Translations under genes and position numbers: made by a program
In this document: in pieces, positions 1 through 12,330 of the stretch
Layout of the letters: every line of letters begins with the position of its first letter
Position numbering within the stretch: the stretch's first letter is position 1
DNA from: Gerris lacustris
Lineage: Eukaryota; Arthropoda; Insecta; Hemiptera; Gerridae
Assembly: GCA_951217055.1 (NCBI GenBank)
Contig: OX578284.1
Location: forward strand, 22,999,187-23,063,186
Reading direction: 5' to 3'
DNA length: 64,000 nt
The notes under the pieces: generated by a model
What the model saw: the letters and a program-made list of their open reading frames with translations, nothing else
Databases searched by the model: none
What the model was told of the DNA's origin: nothing

Positions 1-1230
1 TGATGTTCTGTCGTTGCAGACAGAGAGGACACAGTGGATCATCAACTATTCCAATTTTATTTAAATGGTTCTGAAGATAGTCATGTCTAAAACGTATTCT
101 ATTGATAGAGCATAGCAAATTTGATTAACCTATCTAAAGCACTTTTGTAGAATACCAGCCATCTTTGAAGATGACGATGTTCTGCCTACCTAAATGTACC
201 TTTTGGGATCATTCAATCGTTATAGGGACTGTTTTCAATACCTTTTAATATTAATTCAAAAAATCTTTAGGATAAATATCTCTAAGATTTACTATTAATT
301 GAAATGAAGAGAAAGTTAGAGATGCTCTAAACAGCATGTGCAGTGCAGGCTCTGTTCGGAAAGATCTGTTCAAGGCATTTAGCTTGATAATGTACATATT
401 CTATAATACCCAAAAATTTAGGTATAGCATCTGGGGTTTTCGCATAGAAACCAAGGGTATAGAAAATAAATGTGCGCAATTTTATACTAAACCCTGTCGA
501 GGAAATAATTCGATTTGAAAACGTATGTTCACAAGTGTACTCTGAAAACTAATATCCAAGGCATTCTATCTCTAGCTCTAAGTCTCAAGAGTTTACCAGG
601 GGTTTTAAGTGTGTGATAACTTGATAAGCTAAAATTAGGAGTGTTTATTATTTTTAGACTCTGATACTCATGATAAAAATAAAAGGGAAAAGTTGGAAAT
701 TTAATAAACATAAGGGGTTTTTAAAAAATCGTTTTGTCATTTTCGGAGAACTCTTTCCTAGTTTATATCTACTTTCGAAAAATAATAAAATACAAAAATA
801 CAGAATGTGTATTTATGAGAATGTTTGTCAGAGTGGTCTTTTAACTATTGATTTATTCTAGTATTATTGCGTTAAATTAGTATAACTGAAATAAGTGTGA
901 GACTCCCACGCATTAGAAGTGAAACTTAAGTTCTAGAAACGGAATAAATATATGAAATATGTGTATGAAATAACACAATAACCCTTATTTAAATAATGCA
1001 TATTATATAAATCATTTATTAAATACACAACATACATATTTATAAACAAGAGTTTACAATGCCGCCACAGTCAGATAACTTCTCAAAGAAACATAATTTC
1101 AATTAATAAAATATTTTCATTAAATGTTTGCGAATAATGAAGAAAAACATGAAAACAACATTAATATATATATTAATTGTTATAATAATACCCTTATATA
1201 CCAATTCTGTGTACAGGATAAATCAACTAC
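1..1230. other. Intergenic, no gene seen
   Basis: AT-rich sequence with only short open frames (60-63 codons) that show no recognisable protein. No terminal inverted repeats or tandem arrays were found by eye. Confidence 0.5.
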
Positions 1231-1234
1231 TCTC

Positions 1235-1350
1235 GTGGTATAGAAGTTAGCACGTTAGGCTCTCAATCCAGGGGTCGGGGGTTCGAGAGACTCGTCCAGA
1301 GGGAAGATTTTTTACAGGTAAATGAACTGCCGGCCTAAGTCGGCAGTCGA
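1235..1350 (+). repeat. tRNA-derived sequence with adjacent hairpin (SINE-like or tRNA pseudogene)
   Basis: A box-A-like stretch (CGTGGTATAGAAGTTAGCA, from about 1236) is followed about 50 bases on by a box-B-like GGGTTCGAGAGAC, as in tRNA-Glu-type promoters. The anticodon and T stems do not pair well, so I read it as a decayed tRNA or the head of a SINE rather than a working tRNA. A hairpin with 7-bp arms (ACTGCCG / CGGCAGT) follows at about 1327-1349. Confidence 0.4.
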
Positions 1351-1649
1351 TTAAAATCAATCACAGGCGTGTCTTAAAACAAAATCTTGCAATTTCGTTA
1401 ATTTCACATCAAAAATGTTTCACTTGGACGAGTCTCGAAACGCGAACTTCGTTTCCCGATGTCAATTTCATCCAAGCAAATTTACTCTTCCGCGGCTAAA
1501 GAAGTTTAACTTCAAAAATTGTCTGACAATTAGTGGGAATCAGCTTTTTCACACCCTATCACGTATTTTATTGATATTTTCCTTTTTCAAACCAATATTG
1601 TCTAATATGTTTTTTTTTACACGAATATGAGTATCAATATAGCAATATT

Positions 1650-2222
1650 TAATGTACGCAGACGGTTGAAATTAATCTGGTGCTATCTGCGGTCTACTTT
1701 CGACAAACCATCCAAATTTCTTAAAAATCAGATGAGTTCTTTCGAAAATATATCAACACATGTTGAAGAGAAATAAATGGGACCAGAATGTTAAAATCTA
1801 TATGGAATCAACAATGGACTTATTATGACCTAAAATATATATTTTATTAAAATCTGACGATTAGTTTTTAAGATAAGTTAGTTCGCAAAAATTGAATGGC
1901 AGACAGACCGAATGGTTGAAATTAATCTAGTGCTATCTGCGGTCAACTTTCGACATAGAAATCCGATGAGTACTTTTGAAGATATAGGTGTAAATAAATG
2001 TATGTTTGTGCGCATGATGAAAAGAAGCAAATAAGCGCAGAAGGTTGAAACTTATATGGGACCAACAATGAGCTAATTAATTATGACCTACCACACAAAT
2101 TTTATTAAAATTGGACGTGTAGTTCTAATGCTTTAAAATTTGAGCGACAGACAGAAACGGAACCAAAAATATTCCCTGATGTCTGAAACGGATTTCTGTC
2201 TTGGAATTTTTGAAAATGGAGT
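1650..2222 (+). repeat. R1 interspersed repeat, two partial copies in tandem
   Basis: The block starting GACGGTTGAAATTAATCTGG recurs from about 1905, giving two head-to-tail partial copies. The second runs to a conserved end containing GAGCGACAGACAGA, a GGAACCAAAAAT block and CTGAAACGGATTTCTGTCTT. The same blocks recur, in one or other orientation, at 6465-6790, 14640-14835, 54341-54440 and 54955-55292. No coding capacity was seen. Confidence 0.7.
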
Positions 2223-2286
2223 TATACAAATTCTTGGTGCTCCAGTAAAAGTATATTTAAAATAAAATTTGTACATTATTATAAAA

Positions 2287-2307
2287 ATATATATATATAT
2301 ATATATT
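2287..2307. repeat. (AT)n microsatellite
   Basis: Ten or so AT dinucleotides inside A/T-rich DNA, just after the R1 tandem copy. Confidence 0.8.
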
Positions 2308-2815
2308 AAAGTCTGTCTGAAGAATTACCAATTTCGAAATTTCTTTTACGATCTTTTTAATTCTAATTATATCAATTGTTAATAAGACAAACTTCCAGAT
2401 AAGGAAATTAAAAATCTATACCAATAATTGAGTATTGACATAAACCGATACCAAGCTGTTATGAAATATAAAATACTAATTGAACTGCACTTCATCTCAA
2501 GCACTATATAAAACCAAAACTCTAAACAATATTAAATAATACAATTATTAATCTTTGTAATAATTAAACTTCGATAACATATTTACAGATTAAATAATTA
2601 AATATAAAATGTTTATAATGAGAAAATTTAAATGTTTCTGGAAAAAGAATTAATTTAAATTAATTATTGTTTATTTTATTTTTTCTTTAAAACTTTATTA
2701 TCTCATTAAATAATAAACTATTAATTTTTAAGTTACTTTTATCTCTTTTTAAGATTGAGTATTTCCCGGATAATCACTAATATGCAAATAGATTCATTGG
2801 ATTTAGGACCTACCG
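2308..2815. other. Intergenic, no gene seen
   Basis: Very AT-rich sequence with no open frame of note and no repeat structure recognised. Confidence 0.5.
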
Positions 2816-2817
2816 CT

Positions 2818-2936
2818 TCCTAAAATCTAGATAAAGATTTAGGTGAAATCTATATACTTAATCTATATAAATCGAGATAAAGATTTAGATGAAATCTAGA
2901 TATAGATTTAGATGAAATCTTTATACTTACTTATTT
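2818..2936. repeat. Short imperfect tandem repeat
   Basis: The motif AAGATTTAGATGAAATCTA and close variants recur about four times. The motif is partly self-complementary (AGATTT / AAATCT), so the block could also fold. Confidence 0.6.
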
Positions 2937-3194
2937 CCTACAAAAATAAGTCAATTAATTGGTTTTATTTACTTTTGACATTGACGAATAAGATGTACGA
3001 ATAATCTACTAATTATAATTGTGCCAACAATTATAATTGTTCACAATTATCCGCGTTTGCTATAGAAAGACTATTAAGCGGACATTTTTGTTCTACTATA
3101 TGTGGTTTAGGAGCGCTTCGCAACAACTAATTCTAATTAATGCATAATTAGATTACTTATGTGAAAAACTAGCTGGGTTATATATAGTTAGTTA

Positions 3195-3770
3195 AATCGT
3201 CATGTCTAATTTAGTATATAAATGGCCGCCATTTTGAATTAAGATGGTTGATCATAAAAATATTTCTAATAGAGAGCACATAAGACCTAGGGAGGGGGGG
3301 ATAAGAGGCATAACCTTTTAATAAAACAAGATGCCCCACTATAGATCAAATATTATTTGTAAAACTTATTACCGGAGAAGCATTTTTAAATGTTAACTCT
3401 TTAGGGACAGCCCCCCCCCCCCTCCCACATCCATCAATATCAATATAGAAAAGTATACCAAATACAATGACTTTATTTAGCAACACCTTTTCAAAGAAGT
3501 AGTGATATTTTTTAAGTCAGTGAAAGGGCATGGTTTCAAATGGATACAAGTTGGCCCATTTATGATGCCGTCTGGAATCAAAATGGCCTATTAGAAAACC
3601 CTTTTACAAAAGATGTTCTATCTTACTACCATCCAAATTTTAAGGTTCTAGTGCACTTAGTTCCAAATATATCTTCATGTTAAATTTAGTAGATAAATGG
3701 CCGCCATCTTGAAATAATATAGTTGATTATAAAAGTATAACTTAGCGAGCCCCTAGGACCTAGTGGCTAA
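3195..3770 (+). repeat. R7 repeat, two direct copies around a C-rich tract
   Basis: Two stretches of about 100 bp (about 3200-3300 and 3670-3770) share a TCATGT(C/T)TAA...TTTAGTA block, the motif AAATGGCCGCCAT, TTGATTATAAAA-type sequence and CCTAG near the end. A related AATGGCCGCCATTTTG occurs at about 14171. Between the copies is a 12-base C tract (3411-3422). Confidence 0.55.
3411..3422. repeat. Poly-C tract (12)
   Basis: Uninterrupted C run in AT-rich surroundings, one of seven G/C homopolymers of 12 or more in the window. Confidence 0.9.
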
Positions 3771-4306
3771 GAGAAACCTACCTACAAAATAATTACCATG
3801 GGCATAGATCCTTCAACATTATATAGATAACATTTTAGTGAAAAATTTGCAGCTCTAGGCGTTCTAATTCATATAGGACCCAGCCACTAGTGCTGGGGTA
3901 GTAAGCGAAAAGGATATCACTTTAAACCAAATCGAGAAATCAAATTGTGAAGGTCATTATTAGAATAATATCCACCTCAGGTCCAAGCTTTTGCTTTAGT
4001 AACAAAAAACGAGATCTCCAAATTCTTTTCATTCATTCTCTTCATTTCAAATCATTCATCATTCATCCCTCCCGTAATCATTAATAGCGTCAACCATTTG
4101 TCCATCCAAATCCAAATTACTCTGATACGCATATTACTAACTTTTCATTTAAAATAGTCAATGCCTCACGATCACGATATACTACTGGCTAGTTAACACC
4201 CTTATAATTATAACTAAGGTGGTCTAGAACAACCGTAATTGACTATACTTGACTTATAATTTGGAGAAGAATAAAATGGTCTCTAATTGGACTATATAAA
4301 GCTTAG

Positions 4307-4540
4307 TTCACACTGAGACTAAATGTTGCGCGTCTTTGATCGAAGCAGCACCGATTCAGCCCCGCAACTTGACCCCTTATCCCTAGAGCCCATTGCGGGG
4401 ACTACGTGATACAAGATTTTGAGTCTAACTTAGTCCACACCAGGATTAAATGTGTTGCACGTCTTTGTTGCAGGGGTGAGTCGCAGCAGCGGCGATTAGG
4501 CCCCGCAATAAAGACGTGCAACATTGTGTCTTGGTATGAA
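4307..4540. mobile_element. MITE-like element with terminal inverted repeats
   Basis: The left end TTCACACTGAGACTAAATGT continues into GTTGCGCGTCTTTG. It is matched in inverse by the right end (AAAGACGTGCAACATTGTGT, then CTTGGTATGAA). A third copy of the end sequence lies inside at about 4432, so this may be a composite of two insertions. No clear target duplication was seen. Confidence 0.55.
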
Positions 4541-4545
4541 TAAAG

Positions 4546-5540
4546 GTTTATTTAGGAGTTTTAATGGAAGAAGATTTAGGAGATAAGAGAATCTTAAAGC
4601 TATGACTAAAGTACCACTTTTAAGAGATCAAATAAATACAATAATTTATAAAATAAGTGGCAACCCATGACTGGATGTTTAAATAATTAATATTATTTTT
4701 AAAGAGGAATAAAGAAGATAGCTATAAAATGTTTCCCACCGCCTGGATTCGAACCACTAATCACTGTGTTTATACGCAGCAATACTTTTAATTATATGTT
4801 GTGGAATAATATTATCGTACGCCTAATGAAATAACACCTTTTTCAGTTTTCATTGTATGATTTTGTAGTCCTAGTGTCCTAGTCCAAATTACAAAAAATA
4901 ATGAAGAAAACCACTTACATTATTTGAAACATTATTCTTTATCACATACTGTTTATTTCTGTCATACTGGTAATTTAGATTTATAACATCTTAAATATAT
5001 CTTGCTTATATTTATGAATGAAACAGGCACTTCTATAAAGATTTACACGGATCACGAGCAAGGAATTTGCTTCTTTTTGCTAAATCTTTAAATCAATCAA
5101 TGTCCCATTCGTAACAATTTTTCAAGGAGCTTATTAAATACCAGTTACGTAAATATTAGATTCATAATAAATTTTAAAAAAAGTAAATATTGTATTGTGA
5201 AATCCTTATTCGTGTTTTTATTTTTTTTTTATAGAAGTTTTGATATTGTTTGTATAGATGGGAATTGTCTAAATTAGATGGAAAATTGCTAAACTAGACG
5301 TATACGTCACTTGATTTTATAGGGAAAACTAATTTATTTGTGATCCATCTATAGATGTATCAATAAATTTGTTTTATCAATACTTTTTAATTGGATTTAT
5401 CAAAATGAATTATATAATTAACTGAAGGGTATTGTAAGTTTTCAGTCAGCAAAGATTCTATTGTTAATAATTTAATAACAGGAATGTGAATGTGAAAAAT
5501 GAATTTTTAAAAATTCCGAAGCGTCTGTATAGACAACATA
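4546..5540. other. Intergenic, no gene seen
   Basis: AT-rich. A box-B-like GATTCGAACC occurs in reverse sense at about 4747 and may be a tRNA-derived remnant. Nothing else stands out. Confidence 0.45.
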
Positions 5541-5544
<4 letters not shown>

Positions 5545-5580
<36 letters not shown>

Positions 5581-5650
5581 CACGGTTTCGGGCTCAAATT
5601 GTTTTAATCCATCAAAATTGAATTTTCGCGCCATCACAATATTTTCTCTT
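5545..5650. repeat. Poly-T tract followed by an R2 fragment
   Basis: A T run of nearly 30 bases is followed by AATCCATCAAAATTGAATTT and CGCGCCATCACAATATTTTC. These match one end of the R2 family seen in full at 15095-15535. Confidence 0.6.
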
Positions 5651-6273
5651 TATATGTTTAAACCATGTAATTGTAAAAGTAAAGAGTTTTACTTGTTTCG
5701 TCAAAAATTGCTTGACTTTAGTATGTTATTTGAAAAAATTGAATACATATTGCATATGTAGAAATTGACTGGATTTTGAGGGTAATTCTAAAGAACTAAA
5801 GTTCAAATATGGACAGAGATGGAGTGGGTGTTCCAGATAGGTGGGAGAGTGGGGGTGGTTTGAAGGTATAGATCGGATTTTTTTGTTTATCAATTCTAAT
5901 AACTAATTTGTTTATAAATTCTAAACTATACTCTACACTATATAATCGTATAAATGAATATTGGAGTTAATTGATTATTCACAGTCGGTATTTTACCACT
6001 TAAGTGGTCTACAAACTTTGAAAAGCTCTTTGAATGATTCAGTAGTATTTTTAATTGACGATCTAGTAATAGTAATTAAACTTTGCTGTAGTGTTCGGAA
6101 GGGCATTTTTGAAAGAACGCTTTAACACCTTCAATTATGCTATTCTGGAACGGTCTTCCACTGAAACGGTCATCTAGAAAGTTTTGATCAGAAGTGTATT
6201 GCTAACGAGCTTACCAAAGTCCCAAGTTAACGAAACCTATGTGATCGTTGCTGGGGCTCGTTTGTCTCTATTT
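5651..6273. other. Intergenic, no gene seen
   Basis: No supported gene or repeat structure between the R2 fragment and the hAT-type element. Confidence 0.45.
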
Positions 6274-6460
6274 CAGTGGCGTATAGCTAGGGCATAGCTA
6301 GGGGCGCAAGAACTTTTTTGGTCCCCTCGCCAAACAAAATGTATGAGCAAAAAAAAACAAAACCTCTTGCATTTAGAACTGGGGACCCCCCTCGACGTTG
6401 ATTTGGGGCCCCCTGGCACTGGGCGCCCGCCCGCAATGCGGGCCCATAGTTGCGCCACTG
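6274..6460. mobile_element. Short hAT-type nonautonomous element with 8-bp TSD
   Basis: The ends are CAGTGGCGTATAGCTAGGGC and, in inverse, GGGCCCATAGTTGCGCCACTG-like sequence, typical of hAT termini (CAGNGGCG). Flanks CTCTATTT (6266-6273) and TTCTATTT (6461-6468) match at 7 of 8 positions, as expected for a hAT target duplication. At 187 bp it cannot encode a transposase. The short frames crossing it are by-products. It sits at the edge of an R1 copy. Confidence 0.85.
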
Positions 6461-6795
6461 TTCTATTTTCAAAAATTCCAAGACAGAAATCCGTTTCAGG
6501 CATCAGGCAAAATTGTAAGACAAACATCAGGGAACATTTTTGGTTCCGTATCTGTCTGTCGCTCAATTTTGGCGAACCAACATATCTTAAAAACTAAACG
6601 TTTGATTTTAATGATATTTGGATGGTAGGTCACAATTAGCCCATTGTTGGTCCCATATAAGTTTTAATTTCTGTGCCTATTAGTTTCTCTTCCACATGCG
6701 CACAAACATACATTTATTTGCCGCTATATCTTCAAAAAATACTCATCTGATTTTTATGAAATTTGGATGGTTTGTCGAAAGTAGCCCCCAGCTAC
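6461..6795 (-). repeat. R1 interspersed repeat copy, inverted
   Basis: Reverse complement of the R1 unit. It starts with AAAAATTCCAAGACAGAAAT, carries the TCTGTCTGTCGCTCAATTTT block and the Tgtcccatataag-type central block, and ends near TTTGGATGGTTTGTCGAAAG. It is interrupted or bounded by the hAT-type element at 6274-6460. Confidence 0.7.
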
Positions 6796-8082
6796 TGCGC
6801 TGTTTGAGTTTTGCTAAATTGATACTTAAATCTTTTATATAAATATGAAATAAAATCTTTTCTAATCTCCGCACTTATATTCTTAAATAAATATTTGTTG
6901 TAATTTATTTCTAGCTAAATATGGAACTGCTTAAAATTGACTACCCTTAATATTACATTTTATAATTCTCAATTTATTCCCATGTTTTTATCATTAAAGA
7001 CATTAGGGTTAACTATCTTATTTTTATTAAATAAATACCTGGTTTATCGATAATATCCGGTACAGCAAAATAATTCGTCTGTTATAAGAGGTCTTTATTC
7101 AGTTAAAAATAAAATAAAAAACAACATGTAATTATCTTTGCAAAAATTAATAAATTCAATCACATGGTTTATTACAGTTAACGTTTTAAAGAATTTTTAA
7201 TCAACTCAAGAGTAAAACCGATAATGAAAATGATTTTTTAATATCCAATTATTATAACGACCATTATGATATGATTATCAATGATAACAGATGAATGATA
7301 GAGAGGGTTAGACGTATCGTGAGATAATAAATAAATAAAAAAATATGATCATGATGGCAGAATGGCAATTGAATGATACTATAAGACTAGAAATAAGAAG
7401 TGGCGCCTGAAAATGTCATGGTAAAGACCATGGGAAAAAATACACAGAAGTTATGTTTGTGTGTGTGGTGGGTGTGTCTAATATCAGACAAATTGGAGTA
7501 TTAAGATTTCAGAATTCTTATCTTCAAATATTAGATTAGAAGTGTACCAAAGTGATATGTATATACATATGTATACATAATGTGTATACAGTATACATAT
7601 GTATTGTGTTTTCTAACTCGTGACTATAAGGTCATGAACCTCAGAGTCTGTAATATTGTTAACATTAGACATTTTTAATTAGTTCAAAATCAGACAAATT
7701 GAATAATTAATATGAAATTTGTGTCAGTGACATTGGCAATGATATTGAATTGATTGGTGAAAGGATGGAAAAAGCTATAATTTATGAACCATTAAATGAT
7801 CTTGAGGACGGTCATAAATTTATGGCCTCCAGTGAAAGATAAGATAAAATGATTCTGAAAATTTTACTTTCATCACATCTCATGATTTGATGATTTGCAC
7901 TTAGATGTTGAGAGAATAATGAATCATATGATAATTTTCTATTCAAAAGACATTTAGTGTGAAATACAGCATCTTCTTACCAAAATAAACTATAATTAAA
8001 TAAACTTAAACTACTAATTAAATTTTTGTACCTCAAGGGTACAATTATTGATCAGTTATTTGCCTGATAATATGCAAAAACT
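6796..8082. other. Intergenic, no gene seen
   Basis: AT-rich. A cluster of inverted TATACATATGTATAC-type words lies at about 7558-7604. No coding signal. Confidence 0.45.
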
Positions 8083-8318
8083 GGCACTTCTTTTAATTGT
8101 TACTCCCCTTATAAATAAAACAGGGGGGAGTAACAATCTAAAGAAGATGCACGGAATGTTCTTCTTTAGACTGTTACTCCCCTTATAAAAACAGAAGTGT
8201 GATATTCCTTTGTCCCAAAGTACATTGGATTAAACATCCCTTTGTCTTAATTGTTCTTTAGTCTAAGTCATTTGCGTCCTAAAAAATCATAGGGTATGTA
8301 GCAATCTAAAGAAGTACC
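8083..8318 (+). mobile_element. 8-bp-TSD MITE, long (L) form
   Basis: The termini are GGCACTTCTTTTAATTGTTA and, in inverse, GCAATCTAAAGAAGTACC. The flanks CAAAAACT and GTAAAACT agree at 6 of 8 positions. Inside, a second inverted pair (GGGGAGTAACAATCTAAAGA / TCTTTAGACTGTTACTCCCC) makes this the long form. The same family is single-copy and short at 29487-29651, and amplified at 29816-32079. Superfamily is uncertain: 8-bp TSDs fit hAT, Merlin or P-like elements, and the GG start is not typical of hAT. Confidence 0.85.
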
Positions 8319-8347
8319 GTAAAACTAGCCAATTCTACGTCACGCGG

Positions 8348-8527
8348 AATATCGCTGATTTATGGTGAATATTTTTATTGTGACAATACTATATGTGATA
8401 TCCTAAGCTATGCTTGCTTTTATGTCGCTGATTTTTGGTGAATATTTTCATTGTGACTATACTATGTGTGATACTAAGCCCCACCCCAGCTAGTAGGATG
8501 ACTATACTAAGCTATGCTTGCTATTAT
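8348..8527 (+). repeat. Imperfect tandem duplication of about 75 bp
   Basis: TCGCTGATTTATGGTGAATA through TAAGCTATGCTTGCTTTTAT is repeated immediately. The second copy is split by about 30 bases of C-rich sequence. Confidence 0.7.
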
Positions 8528-9008
8528 GTAGCGTGTAAGGATTTCATATTCATATCTCTTATAAGCATAAATCTTTGATCTTTGTACTAACCCTTTTTGT
8601 TAACTTCCCCTCAATTTCTCCCCTTGAGATCTCTCATATTTTTAAAAAACAATCTTAAGGGAAACTTACTAGCTCCAATCCTCCTTTTTTTCAATTCCTC
8701 TCCACAATCCTTAGGAATAAGTATTTAAAAAATATAATTCTAGCAAGTACTTACGTCTATGAAAATACCTTTCCCAAAAATTTCCATTTTTTAGGGAAAG
8801 TGGTCAGACTGGATTTAATATTGGCCCTTTTTACTCCCTCGACCCCCTATTTTACCCAAATAAGGGATAAATACGTCGCGTCAGTGAGGTTACGTAAAGT
8901 GACGAAGGTTGCTGTGACTTCATGCACCCTCCACGATTTTTCGTCAGGTTATCTTTTACTGGCTCATAACTCATAACAAACAATTGTTTACTAGTGTTCT
9001 GCAAGCAT

Positions 9009-10505
9009 CAGTGGCGGATCTAGATCTTGCGGGGCCCTGGGCGAGACAAAATGGCGGGGCCCCCTAGGATAGAGCGGGGATTGCTGATAAAAAACAATAA
9101 AGTAACTTAATAATAAACCACTTATAACTTGATCCTATTTTACGGCTAATTCCCTTCACTTAGGGCCAGTCAAACGTTTCTCGACCATAGAAACGTTTTT
9201 GCTCTCAAAATAATTACAATTCTGCTCATGATTTTAATGTAACATATTATTTGAACATAAACACCTCAAATTAGATAGTTTTCAACTAATCATTTTCTTT
9301 GCAAACGTAATCGAAAAGAAACATTTTTATTGTAATAATTAAGCTCTGTTATACTTAACTATTTATTCTTCTTCATGATATTTTGGGTTTTATGGTTAAA
9401 TTATCATTGTAAATGAAAAGTTAAGCTGCGTTATCCGCTGTTATTAGCTGTGGTCAGTCCTATAATTTGAAATCTACACTCGAGCACTTTAAATTTACTC
9501 CCAGAATTCATATTCTCAGCTTATAACTTTCCATTTTAGTGCCGAGATTTTAGTATAATTTACAAAGACACATTTTAAGGGGGTTCGGGGGGTCCTCCCC
9601 CGGAAAATTTTGTAAATATGACCTCTTAAAACAACGTTTTTATGCATCTCTGGGGTGAAGTTTCTCTTTGACATCAATTGGTAAAACTGCACTAATTGGC
9701 CCAATTATTTCGTACTGTCCGATTTACTTAGTTTTTTTTACAATTCCTTTTTACAGGATTTGTCTTTTTTACATATCTCTGTACATTGTCAAACAATTAA
9801 GGTTATGTAGTGTCTCGATAAATTCAGTGTTTTATTTTTTTTTTTTTTTTAATATACACGATATGTCACGTTTTATAGGGTAATGATAGAAGGTTATTGT
9901 TAGGTCAGTTCAAAAAGTACTAAACTCAACCTAAACTTACCATAACCTTCTATACTTTTCCCTAATATTAAAAAAAATTGAATATATCGATGCTACAACC
10001 GAAATCGTTTTTGCAATGTAAAAAGGAACAGTTTGAAAAAAAAAACCGAATTAAATTGGGCTTTTAGATATAGGTGGGGCACATAATGAAGATTTACCCC
10101 CACACGATAAATAACAAATTCGTCATCATTTTGAAAAGGAGGAGGGTGAGAAAACACTTGGACGTTAACTCACTTAATTTTATATGTAGCGGGGCCCCGC
10201 GGGCTATCTTAAACATTAAACAAAATTATCTATATTTTATAACTTATTTATTTGATTTTTTTATAGCGAGGGGCCTCGCGAAAAGGTAGTTAGGTATTAG
10301 GCTCTACCATGTAAACTAAATTTGACTGAATTTTATAATTCTAATATTTCATGTTTTGTACATGGCACGGGGCCCCGCAGACAATCTTCACTATGAATTA
10401 TAAATTTGCCTGTAAAGTATAAGTATTTTATTTTAATTTTCTATGGCGCGGGGCCCTCCAAGGCGCGGGGCCCTGGGCGGTCGCCCCCCCCTGGATCCGC
10501 CCCTG
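9009..10505. mobile_element. hAT-type nonautonomous element, 1.5 kb, perfect 8-bp TSD
   Basis: The left end CAGTGGCGGATCTAGATCTT and the right end (inverse CAGGGGCGGATCCAGGGGGG) are hAT-like. They are flanked by identical GCAAGCAT copies at 9001-9008 and 10506-10513. The interior carries several palindromic GGGGCCCC-type sites near both ends (about 9037, 9055, 10190, 10266, 10368, 10447, 10462). It also has an inverted pair around 9889-9950 (AGAAGGTTATTGTTAGGT / ACCATAACCTTCT). No transposase frame is visible, so it is probably moved by a partner element elsewhere. Confidence 0.9.
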
Positions 10506-11174
10506 GCAAGCATTTCATAGTTTTTTCCTCTTTTTATTCTAATAAAAGCTTTTTTAACTGTTTTCAACCTAATAATACATCAGTAACATCATTAATAATC
10601 CAATAAATTTATACATTATGGATGATAAAACAAATAATTCTTACAAATAACTCAAATTAGATATAAAAGAACTTACTTACAGATGTTACGCCACACAGAA
10701 AATGGATTAGTATTGCGATAAAAGTGACATTTATCTTTTAAGGCTCTATGGTTGCACCCAAATTCAAAGCATTGAGACATTTTTCATTCTTAAATTAATA
10801 AAATTGATTAAAAAATGATAATAAAATAAAATAGCACTGATAAAACCTGTTTGTATATTCTTTGTTATGAGCCAGCGCAGCTTAGCCAACGTAACAACTC
10901 ACATTTTTAAGTGGTGATTTTAAGTGACGTCACACTTCCCCAGCGTATTTAAAAAAAAAATTCTATAAATTTCAACTACATTAAGCTGCAGTTACTCCGC
11001 ATTTCTTTATTTTTTTAATTAATGATTTTCAAATCATTGATAAATAAATTTCAACTTCAATAACTTCAAGCATTTTTGGTAGGCTTAAATACGCCTTTTG
11101 ATGTCCACCCTCCTTATTTTATCCATCCCCCTGTAAATTGGAATGAACAAATTGTTTAAAGCTTATATCCTAAA
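10506..11174. other. Intergenic, no gene seen
   Basis: AT-rich; nothing recognised apart from the TSD copy at its start. Confidence 0.45.
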
Positions 11175-11399
11175 GGCTGTTTCATACTGTATTGACAATC
11201 ACGGTACGGTCAGACCACAGTTAAAATTAATTCAATTAGATTAAAATTGTTGTTTTTATATTATAGGAGGCACGGTACGGTCACGGGGAAATCACACGAC
11301 TGTCACGTCCCCTCAAATCCTCGCCCAGAATATTTTGACCGCTGTCTGACTGTGGGCTTTTGACTGTACTGTGATGGAATGCACAATGTGAACGGGGCC
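11175..11399. mobile_element. Degenerate MITE-like inverted-repeat element
   Basis: GGCTGTTTCATACTGTATTG...ATCACGGTACGGTC is the imperfect inverse of GACTGTACTGTGAT...CACAATGTGAACGGGGCC. The internal GC-rich words CACGGTACGGTCA repeat at about 11204 and 11270. No clean target duplication was found. Confidence 0.5.
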
Positions 11400-12330
11400 G
11401 CGGGTAATCCAATCACAACCTTGGAGGAGCCTTTCTCCAAAATTTCAGCTTTCTAGCTCGAGATCCACTTTTGATAGTTAATCTGTTTGCTTTTGTTTTT
11501 CGTGCTTAGAGGTACCTTTTATCATAATTTACTTAAATATAGGTGCCCAGAAGCTCACACTTTTGAAACAGTATTTTCTAATATACCTTCCTTACTTACA
11601 TAGTTGCTAATGATTTCATAAGAAACTCCATTAGGAACGCTCCTTGCCAAGGGTTTAAAACGCCAAGATTCACAAATTGTCAGACACGGTTCTCTCCGGA
11701 GATTAGGCTGTAGCAGGGGAAGCTTACTCTTAAGAATACAATTTTTATTACTTGTTAACAATGTTGCAGTAATCAATATATTCAATAGAATCACACACAC
11801 ACAAAAAAAATAAGGTAATTAGATTAACGGTATCTTCATTTAGATGAAAATAAAACTTCGTTTCCTTTATTATAAATCAATTTATTGTATTTTACATAAA
11901 TAATTATACGTTTTATTATAAACATATATGTTTAAATCATTGCAGATACTTAATACTTTTAGTTAAACTTCTCGTAAATTTTATTGTTAACATTGATAAA
12001 TTAGAAATATGTATCAACTTAGATAGATAAACCTGTGTAATCTATAGCAACTAATTATTTTACCTATTCTGTAGGTAATGATTTAAATAAATTATAATTT
12101 TATCATTAAATATTTCCCTTAACAATCTTTACAAAGACATTTAAGGTATACATAGATGGTTTAATTGATTTTACAATTATAATACTACTAACTACTCTGG
12201 AATTTTGAAAATTATTATTATAATATTTAGATAAAAAAAAACTGATATATCGTTGAAACATGTACCTACTTAAAATAGTGCTCGATTTAACAATATAATA
12301 TAACACAACAAAAGTTATGATGAAAGAGGT
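11400..12330. other. Intergenic, no gene seen
   Basis: AT-rich, with two open frames of 66 and 81 codons on the minus strand that resemble nothing I know. Confidence 0.45.

Noticed and set aside
6273..6628. Four overlapping open frames on both strands
   Set aside because: They cover the hAT-type element and the R1 copy and only reflect the GC-rich repeat composition.
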